Source of the DNA: an uncultured Megasphaera sp.
GTDB lineage: Bacteria > Bacillota > Negativicutes > Veillonellales > Megasphaeraceae
Reading direction: 5' to 3'
DNA: 9,545 nt
Assembly: GCA_900548635.1 (NCBI GenBank)
Contig: URLP01000065.1
Span: forward strand, 1-9,545
The position numbers and the translations under genes were made by a program. Positions 1 through 4,554 of this stretch are shown piece by piece (the first letter of the stretch is position 1; each line of letters begins with the position of its first letter). Under the pieces are notes generated by a model. That model did not search any database, was not told the origin of the DNA, and worked only from the letters and a program-made list of their open reading frames with translations.

Positions 1-62
1 AGGGGATCGAACCCTCGTACCAAGCTTGGGAAGCTCGTATTCTACCACTGAATTACACCCGC
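1..62 (-). tRNA. tRNA-Gly (anticodon CCC), 3' end cut by the window edge
   Basis: Read on the minus strand, this begins GCGGGTG (acceptor 5' strand) and continues with a D arm (ATTC...GAAT), an anticodon arm CGAGC/GCTTG around the loop TTCCCAA, and a T arm GAGGG-TTCGATC-CCCT. The anticodon CCC lies at plus-strand 28-30, so it reads GGG glycine codons. The last T-stem base, the 3' acceptor strand and the discriminator lie before base 1. tRNA genes are common integration sites, but the integrase gene lies on the 5' side of this tRNA, whereas elements usually use the 3' end. The sequence therefore does not show this tRNA to be the attachment site. Confidence 0.93.
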
Positions 63-80
63 ATGAACTTTTACTTGTCC

Positions 81-109
81 ATTTTACCAGTATTCATGCG
101 GTTTGTAAA
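81..109 (-). promoter_or_regulatory. Promoter of the tRNA-Gly gene
   Basis: On the minus strand there is a -35 box TTTACA (104-109), a 17-base spacer and a -10 box TAAAAT (81-86). Transcription should start near 74, about 12 bases before the mature tRNA 5' end at 62. Spacing and both boxes are close to the sigma-70 consensus. Confidence 0.75.
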
Positions 110-145
110 GGTTTTCGAAGGATTTTCTTGAAATACAGGTAAAAT

Positions 146-165
146 AAGGCCTTACGGCCTTTTAT
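146..165 (+). terminator. Small stem-loop with T-rich tail
   Basis: AAGGCC (146-151) pairs perfectly with GGCCTT (156-161) across the loop TTAC, followed by TTT. The stem is only six pairs and no plus-strand gene lies before it, so its role as a terminator is uncertain. Confidence 0.35.
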
Positions 166-179
166 AATGGTTAACAATA

Positions 180-221
180 GGCGGAAAAGCAGATAAAATC
201 TAGCTTTTTCCGCCTTTTTTT
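180..221 (+). terminator. Strong rho-independent terminator, plus orientation
   Basis: GGCGGAAAAGC pairs with GCTTTTTCCGCC with one bulged T. An inner AGAT/ATCT extension closes on a three-base loop, and seven T residues follow (215-221). This is a good intrinsic terminator for rightward transcription, but no rightward gene precedes it in the window. It may end a short RNA or be left over from a deleted gene. Confidence 0.65.
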
Positions 222-285
222 ATTGATTTTCTGAGTAATTGTTTTACTGTACATTTTCGCTGATTTTTAGTGATTTTTCTTCAAA

Positions 286-307
286 AGGGGTGCAGGAGGG
301 GTGCAGT
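286..307. repeat. Two tandem 11-base direct repeats
   Basis: AGGGGTGCAGG (286-296) is followed immediately by AGGGGTGCAGT (297-307), matching at 10 of 11 positions. The 11-base period is one helical turn, so both copies face the same side of the DNA. A shorter pair, TGATTTTT at 261-268 and 271-278, lies just to the left. Confidence 0.7.
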
Positions 308-315
308 TTGACCCT

Positions 316-348
316 GAATACAAGCTCTACATTTATAGAATACAAGCT
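316..348. repeat. Two 11-base direct repeats spaced 22 bases
   Basis: GAATACAAGCT occurs at 316-326 and again, identically, at 338-348. Start-to-start distance is 22 bases, two helical turns. Exact copies at this phase, upstream of a tyrosine integrase gene, resemble arm-type binding sites for integrase or sites for an accessory protein. That role is inferred, not shown. Confidence 0.7.
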
Positions 349-459
349 TTAAATAGCCTATAAACCGCATGGTTAAGCTGTTTTATGGAAAATAAAAAGG
401 GGCAATGATTTATGAATGAAATGGTAATAAAAATACAATTTATAGTATCGTAGCATATC

Positions 460-489
460 AAAGAGGCTCTCTAAGTGAGCCTCTTTTTT
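460..489 (+). terminator. Intrinsic terminator directly before the integrase ribosome binding site
   Basis: AAAGAGGCTC (460-469) pairs perfectly with GAGCCTCTTT (477-486) across a seven-base loop, and the T run continues to 489. The AGGAGGTG ribosome binding site of the integrase starts at 490, so the terminator abuts it. Rightward transcription entering from upstream should largely stop here, which limits or conditions integrase expression. Confidence 0.75.
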
Positions 490-500
490 AGGAGGTGTAA

Positions 501-1562
501 TTGTTGGCTACTGTAATCAATCGAGGAAATGGTCATTGGGAGCTTCGGGTCTATATAGGTCAAGATAAGGACGGCAACAAAATCCGTAAAAGTAAACGCA
601 TCGTAGCTAAATCCAAAAGAGCCGCTATGAAGGAACTAGATAAATTCAGACTACAACTTCAGGCAAAAGAATTACAAGCTGAAGAAGTAGCTGCTCCTGT
701 CCATAAGGATATGGCAATTACCTTTGATAATTTTGTCGGTATCTGGGATAAGAGGCATAATATCCATCTGGCCATGACGACAAGGGAACATAACCGGACA
801 CTGTTGCGAAACCGGATTCGGCCATTCTTCCATGACAAACCTATCGAAAATATCAACGTTGAAGATATCCGGGCTTTCATCTATGAACTTCACCGGAGTG
901 AGATTCATCATAATTCTAGGCAAAAACAACGATTCTTGTCAGAGACGATGATTCACAAAAACTTTGCTCTTTTAAAACATATCCTGTCTAAAGCTGTTGA
1001 ATGGGGCTATATCAAGGAAAATCCTTGTGACAGATTAGAACACAGAGAAATACCAAAGCCTAATTATCATCACTATCCCATTATTCAGGAAGAACAGCTG
1101 AAGAAATTGCTGAAGGCAATAGATGATTTACCTGATAACTACAGTGAATTGAAACACAGGGCTATATTTTATTTAACTTTGATGACAGGGATGCGAAAAG
1201 GTGAAGTTAGCGCCTTGCGATGGTCGGATATAGACTGGGATGAGAAAAAAATCTGTATTCAGAGGTCTGTGAAATATGTATCATCTCGTTGTACTGAAGT
1301 ATCTAATCCAAAGACGGATAAGTCCATCCGGACAGTTTACATCAGTGACTTCCTCAGCCAATTATTAGAACAACTTAAAAGAAAACAATTCCAATATCTG
1401 GAATCGAAAGGATATATAAATGAGGACAATTATGTCTTCTTGGCGGTAAGGCGTCGTCATGATTGCCTGGTTTGCCGGCTACGCTTCCATGTGGGCTGCC
1501 GTCTTTGCCGATTCCGGCGTCGCCGCCCTGTGTGTCCTCAATTCGGTCCGCATGCTCTATAA
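501..1562 (+). pseudogene. Phage/ICE-type tyrosine integrase, C-terminally truncated
   Basis: This is a site-specific recombinase of the tyrosine (phage integrase) family. Residues ~3-45 resemble the AP2-like arm-binding domain, ~72-185 form the SAM-like core-binding domain, and ~195-313 are the start of the catalytic domain. Visible catalytic features are Arg232 in TGMRKGE and the beta-hairpin Lys271 in PKTDKSIRTV. The HxxR box and the nucleophilic Tyr are missing: after YVFL (residues 311-314) the reading frame runs into an Arg/Cys-rich tail with no integrase character, because the DNA changes to a P-type ATPase gene in another frame. The protein should be unable to cut and join DNA. Two tandem TTG codons (501, 504) could start it; SD AGGAGGTG at 490-497 suits either. 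The gene is AT-rich, unlike its right-hand neighbours, which points to acquisition. Confidence 0.88.
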
Positions 1563-1569
1563 AAAATAA
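1450..1569 (+). pseudogene. C-terminal remnant of a P-type metal-transporting ATPase
   Basis: In the frame beginning at 1450 the sequence encodes about 39 residues that include MWAAVFADSGVAAL and CVLNSVRMLYKK, then TAA at 1567-1569. The pattern MW-AVFADxGV-LxVLN-R is the last membrane segment and tail of heavy-metal P1B-type ATPases (CadA/CopA/ZntA type). An in-frame TAA at 1447-1449 and the integrase sequence before it show that the other ~95% of the gene is absent. It overlaps the out-of-frame end of the integrase ORF. GC content rises sharply here, as expected where acquired DNA meets the resident chromosome. The metal specificity cannot be read from this fragment. Confidence 0.8.
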
Positions 1570-1601
1570 CTGACCATCTCCCGATGACAGTTCCATAACA
1601 G

Positions 1602-1638
1602 AAAGCCCCGTCGAAGAAATTTCCTTCGACGGGGCTTT
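1602..1638. terminator. Strong bidirectional terminator between convergent genes
   Basis: AAAGCCCCGTCGAAG (1602-1616) pairs perfectly over 15 bases with 1624-1638 around the loop AAATTTC. T-rich ends occur on both strands, although the tracts are short. It lies 32 bases after the stop of the ATPase remnant (plus) and about 21 bases after the stop of the potassium importer (minus), so it serves both. Confidence 0.85.
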
Positions 1639-1659
1639 GTTGTAGATGCTACTTGATTT

Positions 1660-3516
1660 CTATTTCGTAAACTGCAAGGGGACTGTCGATACGACGACGT
1701 CTAAGTAAGGCAGGGTACGGAGTCTTAGCAGCCAGCCGCTCTGGTTGTGAAGCAGGCGGTGCCATAATTTTTTCGTTTCAAATTCCGGAATGAGGACGGT
1801 AATCGTATCTTTCGGAGCCGTCTCTTTCCGCAGCTCTTGGATAAAAGTGATGAGCGGGTCCGTCAACTGCCGATAAGGCGATTGAAGCATGATGAGCTCG
1901 ATGTCGGGTTCCAGTTGGCGCCACAAGGTTTTGATTTTTTTACCCCGTTCATCGTCGCTGTAGACGTGGACGGCATAGATTTTATCTTTCGGACCGCTGA
2001 TGATCTTGGCGTAGCGAATGGCCTTGGCTACGGCTTGAGTCGGGGACGCGATGGGGATGATGATGATATTGCGGCCTAAGTCGGTGGTCATGACTTTCGT
2101 ATACTCTTCCGGTGTCAGCAACAGCTGTTCTCGGACGTCATCATAGTGATGATGGACTTTAAGGAACATATAGACCAAGGTCGGGATGAGCAGGACGATG
2201 ATCCAGGCTCCGTAGATGAATTTGGTGATGAGGACGATGACGACGACGCAGGCCGTGACCAGGGCACCGAAGCCGTTGATGACGGAAAAGAGGCGCCAGT
2301 TTCGTTCCCGGCATTGTCTCCAGTAGACGACCATGGCCGATTGGGCAATGGTGAAGGAGAGGAATACGCCGATGGCATAGAGGGAAATGAGGTGCTCAAT
2401 ATTACCCTGGAAGAGGACAATCAAGATGCCGGCCATGAGCGTCAGGACTTGGATGCCGTTAGAATAGCTCAGGCGTTCACCGCGGTTGGCAAAGTAGCGG
2501 GGGACGTAGCCGTCGACGGCCATGAAAGAAAGAAGAGGCGGCAGGCCGTTGTAGGCCGTATTGGCGGCGATGTAGAGGATGACCATCATCAAAATCTGGA
2601 TGACATAGTAAATAAAGGTCCGGCTGAAGATATCTTCGACAAGGAGGGACAATAGGGTGTAGCCTTGTGTCGGCAAGAGGTGAAGATAAATGATGAGGTA
2701 ACCGAGGCCGCCGAGCATGATTGCCAGGATACAGGCCATGATAGCCGTCGTTTCGATGGCGTTTTTTTGCTGAGGCGCCTTGAACATGGTGACGCCGTTG
2801 GCAATGGCTTCGATGCCGGTCATGGAACTACAGCCGTTAGCAAAGGCCCGCAGGACGATGAGCATCAAGGCGGTCTGATTCAATGGGGCTACCGTTTCGA
2901 CAGCGACGGTATGAGCCGTGAGGGTGCCGTTCCAGATTTGATAGAAGCCGCCGATTAAGGTGATCCCCATGGCAGCCAAGAAGAAGTACGTCGGCCAGAC
3001 GAAGACGGTTGAGGCCTCCCTGGTACCGCGCAGGTTGACGATCATCATCAGGATGAGAACGCCGAGGTCAAGGTAGACGTGATAAGGGTGGAGGACCGGA
3101 AAGGCACTGACCAGCGCCGCCGTCCCTGAAGAAATGGAAACGGCAACGGTCAGGATGTAATCGGCCAGAAGCGCCGCCCCTGCCGTAAGGGCCGGGTAGA
3201 CACCGAGGTATTTCATGGCGATGCCATAGGAACCGCTGCCGCCCGGATTGACCCGGACGACCTGGGTATAGGACAGGGCAACGATGAATAATAAGGCAAT
3301 GATAGCTAAGACGATAGGTCCGAAATAACGGTATGTCGCTAAGGTCGGTACCGAAGCCAGGACGATGGCAATCTGTTCCGGCCCGTACCCGACGGATGAC
3401 AGGGCATCCGATGAGAAAATAGGCAGGGCCTTCCATTTTGGCATCTGTTCGCCCTCGAGTTTGGTATTCTCCAAAGGCTTGCCGAGAAGGTGGCGACTAA
3501 TCGTTTTGAATAGCAT
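1660..3516 (-). CDS. kimA: KimA-like potassium importer (APC/KUP-type permease)
   Basis: This is a complete 618-residue protein, close in length to Bacillus subtilis KimA (YdaO, about 607). That protein is a high-affinity proton-coupled potassium importer of the KUP group. Residues ~30-450 form the hydrophobic core of about twelve membrane helices, and ~465-618 form the cytoplasmic C-terminal domain. SSDALSSVGYG (35-45) and LLADYILTVAVSIS (116-129) carry Asp37, Tyr44, Asp119 and Ser127, matching residues implicated in potassium binding in KimA. The C-terminal RLLHNQSGWLLRLR segment is also characteristic. The ATG has AAGGAGG five bases upstream. In B. subtilis the gene is controlled by a c-di-AMP riboswitch and the protein by c-di-AMP; here the leader is only ~45 bases. 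The older label 'amino acid permease' is likely in automatic annotation. Confidence 0.88.
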   Translation of the reverse strand: MLFKTISRHLLGKPLENTKLEGEQMPKWKALPIFSSDALSSVGYGPEQIAIVLASVPTLATYRYFGPIVLAIIALLFIVALSYTQVVRVNPGGSGSYGIAMKYLGVYPALTAGAALLADYILTVAVSISSGTAALVSAFPVLHPYHVYLDLGVLILMMIVNLRGTREASTVFVWPTYFFLAAMGITLIGGFYQIWNGTLTAHTVAVETVAPLNQTALMLIVLRAFANGCSSMTGIEAIANGVTMFKAPQQKNAIETTAIMACILAIMLGGLGYLIIYLHLLPTQGYTLLSLLVEDIFSRTFIYYVIQILMMVILYIAANTAYNGLPPLLSFMAVDGYVPRYFANRGERLSYSNGIQVLTLMAGILIVLFQGNIEHLISLYAIGVFLSFTIAQSAMVVYWRQCRERNWRLFSVINGFGALVTACVVVIVLITKFIYGAWIIVLLIPTLVYMFLKVHHHYDDVREQLLLTPEEYTKVMTTDLGRNIIIIPIASPTQAVAKAIRYAKIISGPKDKIYAVHVYSDDERGKKIKTLWRQLEPDIELIMLQSPYRQLTDPLITFIQELRKETAPKDTITVLIPEFETKKLWHRLLHNQSGWLLRLRTLPYLDVVVSTVPLQFTK

Positions 3517-3567
3517 GATAGCCTCCTTTTTTTATTGTAAGAAACTGCATTTTGCTAAATACAGCTC

Positions 3568-3596
3568 AGTATAATCCCTTTTCATACTCCTGTCAA
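3568..3596 (-). promoter_or_regulatory. Promoter of the kimA-like gene
   Basis: On the minus strand a perfect -35 TTGACA (3591-3596), a 17-base spacer and -10 TATACT (3568-3573) give a predicted start near 3561, about 45 bases before the ATG. A small hairpin could form at 3545-3564 around the start, but there is no room for a ydaO-type riboswitch. The near-consensus boxes suggest strong, perhaps constitutive, expression. Confidence 0.85.
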
Positions 3597-3650
3597 TAAA
3601 GGTTTTTCATGTGTTATTCCTGTTGACCATAAGATTTCAGAAACAATAGC

Positions 3651-3693
3651 AAAAAGACATCCCTCGCTGCTGCAAGTCAAAGGATGCCTTTTT
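3651..3693 (-). terminator. Terminator of the truncated minus-strand gene
   Basis: On the minus strand AAAAAGGCATCC (from 3693) pairs with GGATGTCTTTTT (to 3651) as 12 pairs, including one G-U, around a ~19-base loop, and ends in a T run. It sits 20 bases after the stop codon at 3713-3715, which supports the view that a genuine minus-strand gene ended there. Confidence 0.65.
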
Positions 3694-3712
3694 GTCTAAG
3701 GAGGAAATCGTG

Positions 3713-3814
3713 TTATTTAGAGGCGACGAGGGCCTCTAATTTAGCGAGTCGTGCATTGAGATCCTGGTTTTTACTTACATCCCTTGGATAGTAAAAAGAA
3801 GGAGGCTGCACAAA
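3713..3814 (-). pseudogene. C-terminal fragment of an unknown protein with coiled-coil tail
   Basis: On the minus strand an open frame of 33 codons without a start runs from a TGA (3815-3817) to TAA (3713-3715). Its last ~20 residues, VSKNQDLNARLAKLEALVAS, have leucines in coiled-coil spacing, and a terminator follows at a normal distance. This looks like the very end of a longer gene whose body has been lost, with the break probably near 3780. Short coiled-coil tails of this kind occur at the ends of surface adhesins and outer-membrane proteins in related bacteria. The fragment is too short to assign a family. Confidence 0.45.
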
Positions 3815-3816
3815 TC

Positions 3817-3852
3817 ATGGGAAAACACTTTGATGAAATGCGGAAAGGGTAG
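3817..3852 (+). pseudogene. Eleven-codon orphan ORF with ribosome binding site
   Basis: ATG at 3817 opens MGKHFDEMRKG and ends at TAG 3850-3852. A perfect AAGGAGG (3799-3805) lies 11 bases upstream, slightly far but usable, and a strong terminator begins 27 bases downstream. It could be the start of a gene whose remainder was deleted, or a true leader peptide. I do not recognise the sequence. Confidence 0.3.
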
Positions 3853-3878
3853 ATAGTTACAATAACGTTTATATATGG

Positions 3879-3921
3879 GAGAGAACGTGTATTGCGTTCT
3901 CTCTTCTTTTTTTGTTTTTTT
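3879..3921 (+). terminator. Strong rho-independent terminator
   Basis: GAGAGAACG (3879-3887) pairs perfectly with CGTTCTCTC (3895-3903) across a seven-base loop. A long T-rich tract follows (3904-3921). It would end rightward transcription after the orphan 11-codon ORF. Confidence 0.8.
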
Positions 3922-4014
3922 ATGGATACTAAAACATGTTAATAAAGAAAGAATGATTTCAATTGTTCTTAAATGATGTCAAATGAAGGAGTTGATTATA
4001 TTACCTTTTAAATC

Positions 4015-4042
4015 TTTTCATAAAATTCATAATTCTTATAAA
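4015..4042 (+). promoter_or_regulatory. Possible promoter of the ribbon-helix-helix gene
   Basis: TTTTCA (4015-4020), a 16-base spacer and TATAAA (4037-4042) would start transcription near 4049, exactly where the palindromes begin. The -35 matches the consensus at only four of six positions. The surrounding DNA is very AT-rich, so chance matches are likely. Confidence 0.4.
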
Positions 4043-4048
4043 GTTTAT

Positions 4049-4079
4049 CCTATCATAGGAAAAAACTAAAGTTTTTTCC
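4049..4079. promoter_or_regulatory. Overlapping palindromes, probable operator
   Basis: CCTATCATAGG (4049-4059) is a perfect 11-base palindrome with one central base. It shares its last GG with a second, 22-base perfect palindrome (4058-4079), whose arms GGAAAAAACT and AGTTTTTTCC flank a central AA. They end 45 bases before the ribbon-helix-helix start codon. Small ribbon-helix-helix proteins often repress their own genes at palindromes in this position, so autoregulation is a fair inference. Confidence 0.5.
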
Positions 4080-4124
4080 ATAAGTCAAGAAAGAGACTGT
4101 ATAGCAAAGAAAGGTGGTCATATT

Positions 4125-4343
4125 ATGAGTAAATCTTTGAGGAAACGTAATATCGAAAAACAGTTAAACAACAGAAAGGAATATTATGACAGAGAAGAGA
4201 AAGAAAAGAAAACCGTCCAAATAAATACTCGGTGTACAGCTCATACAAAGAAATTGCTTGATGAAAAAGTAAAGGAAAGCGGCTTAACCGTATCCGAATA
4301 TATAACACGCTTGATTGAAGAGGGGCAGGGCAAAACAGATTAA
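4125..4343 (+). CDS. Small ribbon-helix-helix DNA-binding protein, C-terminus possibly altered
   Basis: The 72-residue basic protein has a highly charged N-terminal arm (1-28). A ribbon-helix-helix core follows: beta strand KTVQINTRCT (~29-38), helix A AHTKKLLDEKVKESG (~39-53) and helix B LTVSEYITRLIEEG (~54-67). Such CopG/Arc-fold proteins bind DNA as dimers and are common on plasmids and integrative elements as relaxosome components, antitoxins or autorepressors. No toxin or relaxase gene is next to it, so the role is open. AAGGTGG at 4111-4117 is seven bases before the ATG. The gene is AT-rich. Its last ~8 codons overlap, on the opposite strand, the start of a truncated MATE gene, so the native C-terminus may have been lost and replaced by read-through into that DNA. 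Confidence 0.65.
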   Translation: MSKSLRKRNIEKQLNNRKEYYDREEKEKKTVQINTRCTAHTKKLLDEKVKESGLTVSEYITRLIEEGQGKTD

Positions 4344-4388
4344 TTGTTTCGTTACTGGACCGCGTGTAAAATCGGCGATGCCTTTCAT
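4317..4388 (-). pseudogene. N-terminal remnant of a MATE-family efflux pump
   Basis: On the minus strand, ATG at 4386-4388 follows a well-placed GGAGG (plus 4397-4401) and encodes MKGIADFTRGPVTKQLICFA, then LPLF. This matches the start of MATE (DinF/NorM-like) multidrug exporters: a short D-F-T-x-G segment before the first membrane helix. The similarity ends after about 24 codons, where LFNQAC replaces the usual LFLGN-type continuation. Beyond that the minus strand is simply the complement of the ribbon-helix-helix gene. The usual ~440-residue pump is missing. Promoter and ribosome binding site remain intact. Confidence 0.7.
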
Positions 4389-4422
4389 GAAAAAAGCCTC
4401 CTTTTTTTTGCAAATCGTACTC

Positions 4423-4451
4423 ACTATATCAATCTGGGCAAGCTTTTTCAA
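4423..4451 (-). promoter_or_regulatory. Promoter of the truncated MATE gene
   Basis: Minus-strand -35 TTGAAA (4446-4451), a 17-base spacer and -10 TATAGT (4423-4428) give a start near 4416. It now drives transcription into the ribbon-helix-helix gene on the antisense strand. The boxes are identical to those of the uracil-DNA glycosylase promoter at 6513-6541. Confidence 0.75.
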
Positions 4452-4479
4452 TATAGGACATAAAATTATCATAAAACTG

Positions 4480-4506
4480 TTGTAATGACGAAAAATCTGC
4501 TACAAT
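4480..4506 (+). promoter_or_regulatory. Promoter of the hydrogenase gene (extended -10)
   Basis: TACAAT (4501-4506) is preceded by TGC, an extended -10 element, and by a weak -35 TTGTAA (4480-4485) at a short 15-base spacing. The start should lie near 4513. Dependence on the extended -10 with a poor -35 suggests room for activation. Confidence 0.6.
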
Positions 4507-4510
4507 AAAG

Positions 4511-4530
4511 CTGTATTAGTCTGTGTTAGA
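4511..4530. repeat. Tandem 10-base repeat at the hydrogenase transcription start
   Basis: CTGTATTAGT (4511-4520) is followed directly by CTGTGTTAGA (4521-4530), matching at 8 of 10 positions. It covers the predicted transcription start, between promoter and ribosome binding site (AAAGGAGG, 4541-4548), where a regulator could act as a roadblock. Confidence 0.45.
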
Positions 4531-4554
4531 AGATGTTCACAAAGGAGGTTTCTC

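Larger units (their letters stand above)
110..459. other. AT-rich non-coding stretch between tRNA promoter and integrase leader
   Basis: No convincing gene is visible here. The stretch is AT-rich and carries two stem-loops near its left end (146-165 and 180-221) and several short direct repeats (261-280, 286-307, 316-348). It also has one 13-codon ORF at 413-454 (MNEMVIKIQFIVS) with a G-rich run about 12 bases upstream. The composition matches the integrase gene to the right rather than the GC-rich metabolic genes, so it probably belongs to the same acquired DNA. An attachment region or a lost regulatory gene are both possible. Confidence 0.5.

Noticed and set aside
1..62. tRNA-Gly as the integration site of the integrase-bearing element
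   Set aside because: The integrase lies on the 5' side of the tRNA, and no duplicate of the visible tRNA sequence occurs elsewhere in the window. The 3' end is outside the window, so this cannot be decided here.
308..340. Integrase promoter starting at TTGACC (308-313)
   Set aside because: No acceptable -10 box lies 16-18 bases downstream.
261..348. CRISPR array from the direct repeats before the integrase
   Set aside because: Units are only 8-11 bases, differ from one another, have no regular spacers and no cas genes nearby.
3545..3564. Regulatory hairpin or riboswitch in the kimA leader
   Set aside because: An eight-pair stem is possible, but it straddles the predicted transcription start and has no aptamer-like structure.
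3983..4069. 28-codon ORF MKELIILPFKSF... in the AT-rich stretch before the ribbon-helix-helix gene
   Set aside because: Its only GGAG lies inside the coding sequence, there is no ribosome binding site before the ATG, and it runs through the palindromes. Chance ORF in AT-rich DNA is likelier.
4521..4542. Rex redox-repressor site before the hydrogenase
   Set aside because: The right half TTCACAA fits, but the left half is CTGTGTT and the gap is eight bases instead of four.
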